A stretch of 9,325 nt of DNA from DYJK01 sp964464825. Lineage in GTDB: Bacteria; Bacteroidota; Ignavibacteria; Ignavibacteriales; Melioribacteraceae. Positions 1 through 7,341 of this stretch are shown piece after piece (the stretch's first letter is position 1; every line of letters begins with the position of its first letter). A model generated the notes under the pieces. That model saw nothing but the letters and a program-made list of their open reading frames with translations, had not been told where the DNA came from and did not search any database. The DNA lies in contig CAYXKL010000104.1 in the NCBI GenBank assembly GCA_964464825.1, forward strand, positions 1 to 9,325, in the 5' to 3' direction. The translations under genes were made by a program, and so were the position numbers.

Positions 1-9
1 ACTTTGCTT

Positions 10-30
10 AAGATATAAATATATCTTTTT
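10..30 (+). other. Weak AT-rich hairpin upstream of the main terminator
   Basis: Bases 10-17 (AAGATATA) pair with 20-27 (TATATCTT), and a short T run follows at 28-30. The stem has only one G-C pair and a loop of two to four bases, so it would be weak alone. It sits just before a much stronger terminator and may be chance in AT-rich DNA. The first 18 bases could be the tail of an upstream gene, since one frame ends in TAA at 16-18, but too little is visible to identify it. Confidence 0.2.
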
Positions 31-40
31 CTTAATTTAA

Positions 41-75
41 GGCAGATTATTTTTTAATAATCTGCCTTTTTTTTT
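41..75 (+). terminator. Strong intrinsic (Rho-independent) terminator
   Basis: GGCAGATTATT (41-51) pairs perfectly over 11 bp with AATAATCTGCC (56-66) around a TTTT loop, and nine T follow (67-75). On the opposite strand the hairpin is not followed by a T run, so it works for + strand transcripts. It should end an upstream gene lying outside the window. In many bacteria the small ribosomal protein gene rpsU precedes yqeY, but nothing here proves that. Only 24 bases separate the T run from the preferred yqeY start, which leaves little room for a separate promoter. Confidence 0.9.
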
Positions 76-86
76 GACTTATAAAT

Positions 87-90
87 GAGG
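87..90 (+). promoter_or_regulatory. Shine-Dalgarno site that decides the yqeY start
   Basis: GAGG at 87-90 lies nine bases before the ATG at 100. The alternative in-frame ATG at 85 overlaps this site and has no purine-rich sequence before it. This supports initiation at 100. Confidence 0.6.
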
Positions 91-99
91 ATAGATAGA

Positions 100-552
100 A
101 TGAACTTAAAAGAAAAAATTAATCAAGAATTAAAAGATTCAATGAAGAGCGGCGATAAGCTTAGACTTGAGACAATCCGCTCGATAAGAGCTTTAATACT
201 AGAATTTGAAAAAAGCGGCAGCGGAAAAGAATTGAATCCTGAAGAAGAAATTAAAATGCTTTCAACTGCAGCAAAAAAAAGAAAAGAATCTATAGAACAA
301 TTTAGAAATGCAAACCGATTTGAACTAGCAGAAAAAGAAGAACAAGAATTAAAAATAATCGAAGAATTTTTGCCTAAACAATTATCCACTGATGAATTGA
401 TAATAGAGATTAAAAAAATTGCTTCAGAAATTGGAGCTGTAAATAAAGATGATTTCCCAAAATTAATGCCACTTGCAGCAAAAACCTTAAAAGGGAAAGC
501 AGACGGTAAATTAATTAAAGAATATGTTGAAAAGATTCTGAGCGGTAATTGA
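100..552 (+). CDS. yqeY: GatB/YqeY domain-containing protein
   Basis: A 150-residue protein of the YqeY family, whose usual length is about 150. It shares the helical GatB/YqeY domain with the C-terminal part of GatB, the tRNA-dependent amidotransferase subunit. The exact role of free-standing YqeY proteins is not settled; a tRNA-related role is inferred from the domain. Family marks are the N-terminal stretch LKEKINQELKDSMKSGDKLR, a central EEEQELKIIEEFLPKQL block, and a C-terminal segment with KTLKGKADGKLIKEYV, which resembles the GatB tail that contacts tRNA. An upstream in-frame ATG at 85 would add five residues (MRIDR). The ATG at 100 is preferred because it matches the family N-terminus and has GAGG before it. 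The stop overlaps the next start by 4 nt (TTGA), so the two genes are probably translationally coupled. Confidence 0.9.
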   Translation: MNLKEKINQELKDSMKSGDKLRLETIRSIRALILEFEKSGSGKELNPEEEIKMLSTAAKKRKESIEQFRNANRFELAEKEEQELKIIEEFLPKQLSTDELIIEIKKIASEIGAVNKDDFPKLMPLAAKTLKGKADGKLIKEYVEKILSGN

Positions 553-1100
553 ACTATATAGATTATATTATCATCCTTGGATTAGTTATCGGATTCCTAC
601 TGGGATTTAAGGACGGTTTAATTAGAAAAATTATTGGTCTTATTGGACTTATTGCCGGGATAGCTTTCGCTTTTGAGTTCTCTGATAATTTCGGTAAAAT
701 AATCACACCAATTTTCAATAACGACGAATATTTTGCCGGGGTTGTAGCCGGAGTATTAATTTTCTTAATAACTATACTGATTGCATCTATTATTAAAAGA
801 TTAGTTCACCCCTTGGATAAACTAAATTTATTTATTAATCAGTTTATAGGTGGAGTCATTGGAGTAATTCAAATAATATTTTTTCTTAGTGCACTTTTGC
901 TGTTTGTAAATATTTTTGGTTTCCCCAATAATGATACAAAAAAAGGTTCATTTTTGTACGAACCAGTGAGTGAAATTATTCCAATTTCTATTGATTTCAT
1001 TATTGGTCACAGAGCCAAAGCAACTGAAATAATAAAATATTTTATTGAAGATGATGAAAGTAAATCTTCCAACAAAAACGATAGTTTAAAGTTAGATTAA
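549..1100 (+). CDS. cvpA: CvpA family inner-membrane protein
   Basis: A 183-residue protein with about four predicted membrane segments, near residues 4-20, 26-44, 62-82 and 98-122, then a soluble, charged tail. This is the layout of the CvpA family, named for colicin V production in E. coli and linked to envelope homeostasis; its molecular activity is not well defined. The N-terminus (N-Y-I-D-Y-I-I-I-L-G), the glycine-spaced segment GFKDGLIRKIIGLIGLIAG and the motif after the last helix (SFLYEPV) are family-like. The start is a TTG that overlaps the yqeY stop. It is preferred because translation from it gives the typical CvpA beginning and no ATG lies nearby. CvpA followed by MutS2 is a recurring pairing in bacteria. 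Only a weak purine stretch (GAGCGG) precedes the start, which fits coupling to yqeY. Confidence 0.85.
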   Translation: MNYIDYIIILGLVIGFLLGFKDGLIRKIIGLIGLIAGIAFAFEFSDNFGKIITPIFNNDEYFAGVVAGVLIFLITILIASIIKRLVHPLDKLNLFINQFIGGVIGVIQIIFFLSALLLFVNIFGFPNNDTKKGSFLYEPVSEIIPISIDFIIGHRAKATEIIKYFIEDDESKSSNKNDSLKLD

Positions 1101-1101
1101 T

Positions 1102-3447
1102 ATGGTCAAACCAGAGACTCTTGATAAATTAGAATTTAAAAAAGTAATATCATTTATTGCTAAATACTGCATAACCGAAAATGGAAAAGAGTTCACTTTA
1201 AATTTAACACCTCATCCATTATTAGATTTAATTGTTAAAGATGGTGCGAAAGTTACAGAAGCGAAAGAAATACTGATAAATAATGATCAACCTCCACTTG
1301 AGTATTTACCGGATCTGACAGAAACTCTTGCAAAAAGTAAAGTTGATGGAGTAGTGCTTTCTGCAAAACAAATTCTGAATGTTTTGAAGCTTGCAGAGAT
1401 ATCAAGAAAACTTTTCCAATTCTTAAAACAAAAAGAAATTGAATTAAAGAATATCGAAGAACTTAGATCATTACTTTTTATTGATAGAGTATTTGAGAAT
1501 CAAATCTCAAAAATATTTACAGAAAGCGGTGAAATAAGGGATGATGCAACTCCTAATTTAAAAAGTATTAGAAATGAAATTCGCGATAAAGAAACTTTAT
1601 TAAGAAAACAAGTTAATAAGCTATTAAAACAATTAAGCGATTCTTATTTAGTTCAAGAAGAATATATAACTCAAAGAGATGGAAGAATAGTTCTGCCAGT
1701 TAAAGCAGAACACAAAAGACACGTGCGAGGTTTTGTTCATTCCGAATCTTCTACTGGTCAAACTGTATATATTGAACCGGAAGAAACTTTAGAGCTTAAT
1801 AATGAAATTCTTTCATTAAGTTTTGCTGAAAAACGTGAGATAGAAAAAATTTTAAAGATGTTGACAGAAAAAATCGGGTTAAATAGTGAAAATTTAAAAT
1901 TATCACTTCAAGCTATATCCGAATTGGACTCTATCTTTGCACGTGCAAAATATTCAATTGAAATAATTGGTTCATTCCCTACATTTGATTCAACCAAACC
2001 ATTTTATTTAATTGATGGACGTCATCCAATTTTATTAAAAAAAATAGGACATAATTCGACAATACCGTTAAATATTAAATTTGATCAATCATCAGTTATA
2101 TTAATTACTGGACCAAATGCCGGGGGTAAAACTGTTACATTAAAAACAACCGGATTGCTTTGCCTTTTGGCACAAGCCGGAATACATATTCCAATTCATC
2201 CGGATTCAAATTTTCATTTTTTTGAAAATATACTTGTTGATATCGGCGATGCTCAATCAATTGAAGATGACCTCAGCACTTTTAGTTCGCATCTGACTAA
2301 TATTAAAGAAATAATTTCAAATGCTAACTCAAACACACTAGTTCTTTTAGATGAAATAGGAACCGGAACTGATCCCACAGAAGGTGCTGCAATTGCAGTT
2401 GGTCTGTTAATTACACTTCGAGATTGCGGTGCTAAAGTTTTGGCAACTACGCACCACGGGTCTTTAAAAATATTAGCAAATCAATTAGATAAATTTCAAA
2501 ATGCTTCTATGGAATTTGATTTGGAAGGATTAAAACCTACTTATAAATTTAATCAAGGTGTTCCTGGTTCCAGCTATGCTTTTGAGGTTGCAAGCCGTAT
2601 TGGCTTCAATTCTGATTTCATCGAACTTTCAAAAGAATATTTAGATCCTGATAAAACGAAGATTGAGAGTTTTTTAATTAATCTTGAAGAAAAATCTAAA
2701 AAACTACGTGATGAATTAAATAAACTTGAAATTGAAAATTTAAGATTAAAAGGCTTAACAAATTTATATCAAGAAAAAATAAACAAGCTCGAATTACAGA
2801 AAAAAGAAATTCTTGAGGATACTAAAGAAAAAGCCAAGAATTATTTAGTTGATGTTAATAAAAAAATTGAATCTGCTATTAAAAATATTCGTGAATCGAA
2901 TGCTGAAAAAGAAGTTATCAAAATTGAAAAAGAGAAAATTATTAAGATTAAAAAAGAAGCTGAATCATTAATTCAAAATGAAACAGTTAAAATTAAAAAT
3001 GGAGAAGTTAAAGTTGGTTCCTATGCGGCAATTCAAGGGACAAACTCAGTTGGTTTAGTTGAGGAAATAAATAAATCTAAGGATAGAGCTGTTTTAATAA
3101 TTGGTTCTCTAAAAATAAATGCAAAATATTCTGAATTAATACCGGCCAAAAAATCGGAATCTATTGAACATCGAATTAAAAACTATTCGTTTGATCTCGA
3201 TGATTTAAATTACCGCTTAGATATTCGTGGAAAGAAAATTGAAGATGCAGAATCAGAAATAATAAAATTTTTAGATAATTCTTATATGCATGGAATTAAC
3301 AGAGTTGAAATATTGCATGGTAAAGGTACCGGTGCACTAAAACAATTAGTGCAATCAATTCTAAAAAATTATATTCATATAGAGAAATTTTATTTTTCTG
3401 GTATTGAAAGTGGCGGTGATGGTGTAACAATTGTTGAATTCAAATAA
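1102..3447 (+). CDS. mutS2: Endonuclease MutS2
   Basis: A full-length MutS2 of 781 residues, close to the family norm of about 780. Order of parts: MutS-like core and clamp (about 1-300); ATPase with Walker A GPNAGGKT (337-344), Walker B LVLLDEIGTGTDP (413-425) and the switch histidine in TTHHG (449-453); a long charged coiled coil (about 525-630); a KOW-like beta segment (about 634-680); and a C-terminal Smr domain (about 704-781) with LDIRG (706-710) and HGKGTG (739-744). It lacks the mismatch-recognition domain of MutS. Family members suppress homologous recombination through the Smr nuclease in some species. In Bacillus subtilis, MutS2 also acts on collided ribosomes. Which role applies here cannot be told from sequence. 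The start is one base after the cvpA stop with no Shine-Dalgarno sequence, suggesting reinitiation. All catalytic motifs are intact. Confidence 0.97.
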   Translation: MVKPETLDKLEFKKVISFIAKYCITENGKEFTLNLTPHPLLDLIVKDGAKVTEAKEILINNDQPPLEYLPDLTETLAKSKVDGVVLSAKQILNVLKLAEISRKLFQFLKQKEIELKNIEELRSLLFIDRVFENQISKIFTESGEIRDDATPNLKSIRNEIRDKETLLRKQVNKLLKQLSDSYLVQEEYITQRDGRIVLPVKAEHKRHVRGFVHSESSTGQTVYIEPEETLELNNEILSLSFAEKREIEKILKMLTEKIGLNSENLKLSLQAISELDSIFARAKYSIEIIGSFPTFDSTKPFYLIDGRHPILLKKIGHNSTIPLNIKFDQSSVILITGPNAGGKTVTLKTTGLLCLLAQAGIHIPIHPDSNFHFFENILVDIGDAQSIEDDLSTFSSHLTNIKEIISNANSNTLVLLDEIGTGTDPTEGAAIAVGLLITLRDCGAKVLATTHHGSLKILANQLDKFQNASMEFDLEGLKPTYKFNQGVPGSSYAFEVASRIGFNSDFIELSKEYLDPDKTKIESFLINLEEKSKKLRDELNKLEIENLRLKGLTNLYQEKINKLELQKKEILEDTKEKAKNYLVDVNKKIESAIKNIRESNAEKEVIKIEKEKIIKIKKEAESLIQNETVKIKNGEVKVGSYAAIQGTNSVGLVEEINKSKDRAVLIIGSLKINAKYSELIPAKKSESIEHRIKNYSFDLDDLNYRLDIRGKKIEDAESEIIKFLDNSYMHGINRVEILHGKGTGALKQLVQSILKNYIHIEKFYFSGIESGGDGVTIVEFK

Positions 3448-3449
3448 TC

Positions 3450-4946
3450 ATGTTCAAAAAAATCTTAATAGTAAATAGGGGAGAAATTGCGGTAAGAATT
3501 ATCAAAGCTTGCCGGGAAATGAACATCAAAGCAGCAGTCATTTACTCTGAGGCAGATATCACCTCGCTGCATGTTCGTATTGCTGATGAAGCATATTTAA
3601 TCGGTCCGCCACCGGCTAGAGAATCCTACCTCCATAAAGAAAAAATTATTAATCTTGCAAAATCAATTCAAGCAGATGCAATTCATCCTGGTTACGGATT
3701 TTTATCAGAGAATGCTGATTTTATCCGTATGGTCGAAGATTCCGGAATAGTTTTTATTGGTCCTTCATCAAAATCAGTAGAATTAATGGGGGATAAAACC
3801 GCCGCACGCAGACTAATGAAAATCAATAATGTACCTATAGTACCTGGGACAACCGAACCGGTAGAAAATTTAGATGATGCAAAACAAATTGCAAAGGAAA
3901 TTGGTTATCCAATCATGTTAAAAGCAAGTTCAGGTGGTGGCGGTAAAGGAATGCGTAAAATTTTTAGTGAATCAGATTTTGATTCTGCATTTAGAACAGC
4001 TAAAAATGAATCACTAAAAGCATTCGGAAAATCTGATATCTATATTGAAAAATTAATAATTGATCCGAAACATATTGAAGTACAAATATTTGCTGATAAA
4101 TTTGGAAATTATATTCATCTATTCGAAAGAGATTGTTCTGTTCAAAGAAGAAATCAGAAAGTTGTTGAAGAAGCACCATCAATTTATATTGATGAATTGG
4201 TAAGAAGAAGAATTACAATTGCAGCAGTAAATGCAGCCAAAGCTTGTAATTATTTCAATGCCGGTACCATCGAATTTTTAATGGATAAAGAAAAGAATTT
4301 TTATTTTCTTGAAATGAATACACGTCTGCAAGTAGAACACCCAGTAACCGAAATGATAACCGGCGTTGATTTAGTTAAATTACAGATTAAAACTGCTTTT
4401 GGCGAAAAACTAAATATTAAACAAGATAATCTAAAGATAAATGGGCATGCAATTGAATGTAGAATTTATGCTGAGGATGTAGATAATAATTTTGCTCCTT
4501 CAACCGGAAGAATTTTACATCACAGATTAACTTCTGGTCCCGGTATTAGAATTGATAGAGGCATTGATTTATTGAGTGAAGTTTCAATTTATTATGACCC
4601 ATTATTATCAAAAGTAACAGCATGGGGACGAGATAGAACTGAAGCAATAAAAAGAATGCAGAGAGCATTGAAAGAATATCAGATTATTGGGGTAATAACT
4701 AATATACCGGCCTTTAATTGGTTATTTAACCAGAAAAATTATCTAAATGGAAATTATAATATTAATTTCATCGAAAAAGAATTTCTTCCATTAATACCTA
4801 ATAAGTGGAATGATTATGCAACCTTAGAAAGTGAAGAAGCCGCAATAATCTTAGCAGCATTGTTAAAAAATAAAGATAGCGAATTTAAGTTATCAAAAAA
4901 CGTTAACGGTCAAAACAATAATTGGTTAGAACAATTATATGACTGA
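3450..4946 (+). CDS. accC: Biotin carboxylase subunit (acyl-CoA carboxylase type)
   Basis: A 498-residue biotin carboxylase, which uses ATP and bicarbonate to carboxylate biotin on a carrier protein. The N-terminal motif KILIVNRGEIAVRIIKA, the ATP-grasp loop SSGGGGKGM (160-168) and EMNTRLQVEHPVTE (288-301) are diagnostic. Residues matching the E. coli active site are present: K116, K158, H208, E275, E288, R292, Q294, V295, E296 and R338. The protein is about 50 residues longer than E. coli AccC (449). The extra C-terminal tail, together with the adjacent carrier, resembles propionyl- or acyl-CoA carboxylase alpha subunits more than the fatty-acid synthesis enzyme. Annotation pipelines usually call this family accC. 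The gene starts 2 nt after mutS2 without a Shine-Dalgarno sequence and overlaps the carrier gene by 8 nt. The acyl substrate (acetyl, propionyl or other) cannot be fixed without the carboxyltransferase, which is not in the window. Confidence 0.93.
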   Translation: MFKKILIVNRGEIAVRIIKACREMNIKAAVIYSEADITSLHVRIADEAYLIGPPPARESYLHKEKIINLAKSIQADAIHPGYGFLSENADFIRMVEDSGIVFIGPSSKSVELMGDKTAARRLMKINNVPIVPGTTEPVENLDDAKQIAKEIGYPIMLKASSGGGGKGMRKIFSESDFDSAFRTAKNESLKAFGKSDIYIEKLIIDPKHIEVQIFADKFGNYIHLFERDCSVQRRNQKVVEEAPSIYIDELVRRRITIAAVNAAKACNYFNAGTIEFLMDKEKNFYFLEMNTRLQVEHPVTEMITGVDLVKLQIKTAFGEKLNIKQDNLKINGHAIECRIYAEDVDNNFAPSTGRILHHRLTSGPGIRIDRGIDLLSEVSIYYDPLLSKVTAWGRDRTEAIKRMQRALKEYQIIGVITNIPAFNWLFNQKNYLNGNYNINFIEKEFLPLIPNKWNDYATLESEEAAIILAALLKNKDSEFKLSKNVNGQNNNWLEQLYD

Positions 4947-5439
4947 TTTTATAGTTACACTAAATTATAAAAAGCACTTTGTAAAGCTTATTGATAATAA
5001 TAAAGTGGAATTAAATGGGAAAGTTTACGATGTAAAATTAACCGAGATAAATCAGCATGCATTACTAATAAAATTGAATAATGTTCCTTTTGAAGCAGCT
5101 TACATTAGTAAGGGGAACGGTAATTACAGTTTTCTAATTGAGGGTTCATATAAAAGTGTATCGGTTAAGACAAGATTGCAAGATATTGCGAATGAAATAA
5201 TTTCCAACAAGGATGTTGAGAGGAAAGCTCATAATTGCAGAGCTCCTATGCCTGGTTTGATCAACAAAATACTTAAAAATATTGGAGAAAACGTGAATAT
5301 AGGAGATCCGTTAGCCATTCTCGAAGCAATGAAAATGGAAAACGAGCTAAGGTCTAATTATAAAGGGATAATAAAAGAAATCATGATTAAGGAAGGGGAT
5401 ACTGTAGAAAAAGACTCAATAATAATGACAATAGAATAA
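4939..5439 (+). CDS. Biotin carboxyl carrier protein subunit of acyl-CoA carboxylase
   Basis: A 166-residue carrier with a C-terminal biotinyl domain (about 97-166). The EAMKMEN motif (129-135) places the biotinylated lysine at K132, 34 residues from the end, which is standard spacing. The RAPMPGLINKI motif opens the domain. The first 90 or so residues are beta-rich (for example KVELNGKVYDVKLTEI) and look like the BT-type region that joins carboxylase and carrier in one-piece propionyl-CoA carboxylase alpha chains. They lack the Pro/Ala-rich linker of E. coli AccB. The start codon lies inside the end of the carboxylase gene (8-nt overlap, different frame) with no Shine-Dalgarno sequence, so the two are probably made together in a fixed ratio. 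An oxaloacetate decarboxylase or pyruvate carboxylase carrier is less likely given this partner. Confidence 0.88.
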   Translation: MTDFIVTLNYKKHFVKLIDNNKVELNGKVYDVKLTEINQHALLIKLNNVPFEAAYISKGNGNYSFLIEGSYKSVSVKTRLQDIANEIISNKDVERKAHNCRAPMPGLINKILKNIGENVNIGDPLAILEAMKMENELRSNYKGIIKEIMIKEGDTVEKDSIIMTIE

Positions 5440-5500
5440 TAAATCTTATTTTCTTTTAATTACCAAATAACTATATTTTCTTAGATATTTCACTAACAAA

Positions 5501-5507
5501 GAGGAGG
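5501..5507 (+). promoter_or_regulatory. Strong Shine-Dalgarno site for the FadL-family gene
   Basis: GAGGAGG lies four bases before the GTG start at 5512. It is the closest match to the anti-Shine-Dalgarno sequence in the window. The spacing is short, but no other in-frame start gives a complete signal peptide. The preceding gap (5440-5500) is AT-rich with no convincing terminator or promoter. Confidence 0.75.
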
Positions 5508-5511
5508 TTGT

Positions 5512-6771
5512 GTGAAAAGAGTACTACCATTATTTATTTTGATTGCAATGTTTGCAGTTCGCACATATGCCGGAGGATTTCAAATTAATGAACACGGTGC
5601 AAGAGCTATGGCTATGGGCGGTGCATTCACAGCTTTAGCAAATGACCCATCTGCTGTTTATTTCAATCCGGCTGGTATTACACAATTAAATGGAACACAA
5701 TTCTATTTTGGTACCACAATTATTACTCCTTTGGCTACTTACACAAGTCCAATTGAAAAAGAATATGAGATGACAACTCAATTCTTTACACCTATCAATT
5801 TTTATGTTACACATCAATTCACAGAAAATTTTTCTGCCGGTTTGAGTGTTAATAATCAATTTGGTTTAGGAACACTTTGGAGTGAAACCTGGCCTGGAAG
5901 ATATTTAGCTGTTGAAACTGATTTAAAAACATTTTTTGGAACTTTAGTTTTGGCTTACAAATTCTCAGATATGTTTTCAATCAGTGCCGGTGTAATGTAT
6001 GCTTTCGGTGATGTTACAATCGCAAGAAAACTACCACATCCAGTTTCATCAGCATTAGGAGATATTGATCTTAATTTAACCGGTGATGGTTCAGGTGTAG
6101 GCTTTACTGGCGGTTTGTTATTTAAACCAACTGATGAATTCCAAATTGGTGTCAGCTACAGAAGTGAAGTAGAATTCGATCTTGAAGGAACTGCAGTAAG
6201 TACACCGGCAACCTTCTATCATCCATTATTAAAAGTTAATCTCCCATTACCAAATGGAAATATTACTGCTCCGTTAACTACACCACAGAATCTTACATTT
6301 GGTATTGCATATATGTCATCAGAAAATTTAACATTAACGGCAGATTTTCAATATATCGGCTGGTCTAGTTATGAAAAACTTGAATTAACTTTTGAAAGCT
6401 ATGATTTTGATCTTAATCCAGCTAATGGCATGCAAAATGTTCAATCAGCAGATAGAAAATATGAAAACACATTTATTGTAAGGGGCGGATTTGAATATAC
6501 AGTATCTGAATCATTCAAGTTACGAGGCGGATTATTGTATGATAATAATCCGGTTCAAGACGAGTATGTTGAACCAACTTTACCAGACTCCGATAGAATT
6601 GGATTCAATATTGGTTATGGCGCTAAATTATCAGAGTGTCTAACATTAGATGTTTCTTATATGTATCTTCATTTTATGAATAGAGGTATAGGTGGATCAA
6701 AGTTCGGATTTAACGGAACATATTCAAACAGTGCACATTTATTCGGTGTTAATTTTGCATATAGTTTATAA
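5512..6771 (+). CDS. OmpP1/FadL family outer-membrane transporter
   Basis: A 419-residue outer-membrane beta-barrel of the FadL/OmpP1/TodX family, which takes up long-chain fatty acids or other hydrophobic compounds. The start is GTG with a strong Shine-Dalgarno site. Residues 1-20 form a signal peptide (MKR, hydrophobic core, then RTYA), with likely cleavage before GGFQINE. That segment matches the mature N-terminal hatch of FadL (AGFQLNE in E. coli). The family block MAMGGAFTALANDPSAVYFN (33-52), followed by PAG, contains the conserved NPA. The rest alternates polar and aromatic residues as barrel strands, ending with a strand near the C-terminus (GVNFAYSL). No fadD or other fatty-acid degradation gene is adjacent. 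The upstream acyl-CoA carboxylase could be metabolically related, but that is only suggestive. PorV of the type IX secretion system also belongs to this superfamily and cannot be fully excluded; the classical hatch sequence favours a transporter. Confidence 0.9.
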   Translation: MKRVLPLFILIAMFAVRTYAGGFQINEHGARAMAMGGAFTALANDPSAVYFNPAGITQLNGTQFYFGTTIITPLATYTSPIEKEYEMTTQFFTPINFYVTHQFTENFSAGLSVNNQFGLGTLWSETWPGRYLAVETDLKTFFGTLVLAYKFSDMFSISAGVMYAFGDVTIARKLPHPVSSALGDIDLNLTGDGSGVGFTGGLLFKPTDEFQIGVSYRSEVEFDLEGTAVSTPATFYHPLLKVNLPLPNGNITAPLTTPQNLTFGIAYMSSENLTLTADFQYIGWSSYEKLELTFESYDFDLNPANGMQNVQSADRKYENTFIVRGGFEYTVSESFKLRGGLLYDNNPVQDEYVEPTLPDSDRIGFNIGYGAKLSECLTLDVSYMYLHFMNRGIGGSKFGFNGTYSNSAHLFGVNFAYSL

Positions 6772-6790
6772 TAGATAATATTTTTATTGA

Positions 6791-6820
6791 GGGATGGTAT
6801 GAACCATCCCTTTTTATTTT
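6791..6820 (+). terminator. Intrinsic terminator after the FadL-family gene
   Basis: GGGATGGT (6791-6798) pairs perfectly with ACCATCCC (6803-6810) around an ATGA loop, followed by TTTTTATTTT. There is no T run on the opposite strand, so it acts on + strand transcripts. It lies 19 bases after the FadL-family stop and only 13 bases before the next gene's start. Confidence 0.9.
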
Positions 6821-6821
6821 A

Positions 6822-6827
6822 AAAGAG
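6822..6827 (+). promoter_or_regulatory. Shine-Dalgarno site that decides the SPOR-protein start
   Basis: AAAGAG lies six bases before ATG 6834. The in-frame TTG at 6828 would touch this site and have no spacing, so the ATG is preferred. Confidence 0.5.
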
Positions 6828-6833
6828 TTGTTT

Positions 6834-7325
6834 ATGAAAAAATTCTTTATTGTGTCTATTAATTTAATTACAGTTTTTTTAACAGCATGTACTTCAAGTG
6901 AACAGACACAAACTGATCAAAAAAAGCAAGAGATTTATGTGTTTGATGATGTTGAAAAGATAGATACTTTACAGAATAGAACAAATGAACAAGTACAAGA
7001 TTCAATTTCGATTTCGGAACCATCACAAAAGGATTCAGTTATTAATATAAACATCAGCACAGATACTTTATCAAATTCTGTAAAACAAGAATACATAGTG
7101 CAAGTTGGAGCATTTTCTACAAGAGAACGTGCTGAACAATTTATACAAGAGAATAAAGTAAAATCTAAATATGAATTAATTCTCTCTTTTAGTGAAAAGG
7201 TTCACCTTCATGTAGTACAATTAAATCCATTTCCTACAAAGGAAGAAGCTGAAGCTGCTCGTAATGAATTATGGGAAATCCCAATTTTCAAAGGAGCATT
7301 TATAATTACTAAAGAACTAAAATAA
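6834..7325 (+). CDS. SPOR domain-containing lipoprotein
   Basis: A 163-residue predicted lipoprotein. The N-terminus MKK is followed by a hydrophobic stretch and the lipobox LTAC, placing the lipidated cysteine at C19. Residues 20-82 form a low-complexity linker rich in Gln, Ser, Thr and Asp, likely flexible. Residues 86-160 match the SPOR domain: the first strand YIVQVGAFS (87-95), a helix with RERAEQFIQEN, and a second repeat-like half with PTKEEAEAARNEL. SPOR domains bind glycan strands lacking stem peptides and often direct proteins to the division septum. The protein is therefore probably anchored in a membrane facing the periplasm and touching peptidoglycan. No catalytic domain is visible. 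The ATG at 6834 is preferred over a TTG two codons upstream because of AAAGAG spacing and the usual MKK start. Its specific role is unknown. Confidence 0.85.
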   Translation: MKKFFIVSINLITVFLTACTSSEQTQTDQKKQEIYVFDDVEKIDTLQNRTNEQVQDSISISEPSQKDSVININISTDTLSNSVKQEYIVQVGAFSTRERAEQFIQENKVKSKYELILSFSEKVHLHVVQLNPFPTKEEAEAARNELWEIPIFKGAFIITKELK

Positions 7326-7341
7326 TATCTATAATAATTGT

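Noticed and set aside
123..389. Minus-strand open frame of 88 codons inside yqeY
   Set aside because: It lies wholly within a well-supported + strand gene, is rich in Ser and Phe as expected for the antisense of Lys/Glu-rich coding DNA, and matches no family.
1102..3447. Identity as the mismatch-repair protein MutS
   Set aside because: It has no N-terminal mismatch-recognition domain and carries a C-terminal Smr domain, which define MutS2.
4000..4182. Minus-strand open frame of 60 codons inside the biotin carboxylase gene
   Set aside because: It is antisense to conserved carboxylase motifs, has no ribosome binding site and shows no family features.
5433..5455. Possible terminator after the biotin carrier gene
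   Set aside because: The only pairing is a short, bulged A-T stem with no G-C-rich core; it would not be stable.
5440..5500. Possible promoter before the FadL-family gene (TTTTCT at 5449-5454, TATATT at 5472-5477, 17-base spacer)
   Set aside because: The -35 match is poor, and such hexamers are common by chance in AT-rich DNA. The Bacteroidota-type TAnnTTTG element is only partly matched. A promoter is expected here but cannot be placed.
5512..6771. Identity as PorV, the FadL-superfamily protein of type IX secretion
   Set aside because: The mature N-terminus (GGFQINE) and the NPA block match classical FadL transporters, and no type IX genes are adjacent.
6767..6772. TATAAT overlapping the FadL-family stop as a promoter for the SPOR gene
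   Set aside because: No acceptable -35 lies at 16-18 bases upstream, and the following terminator hairpin would block the transcript.
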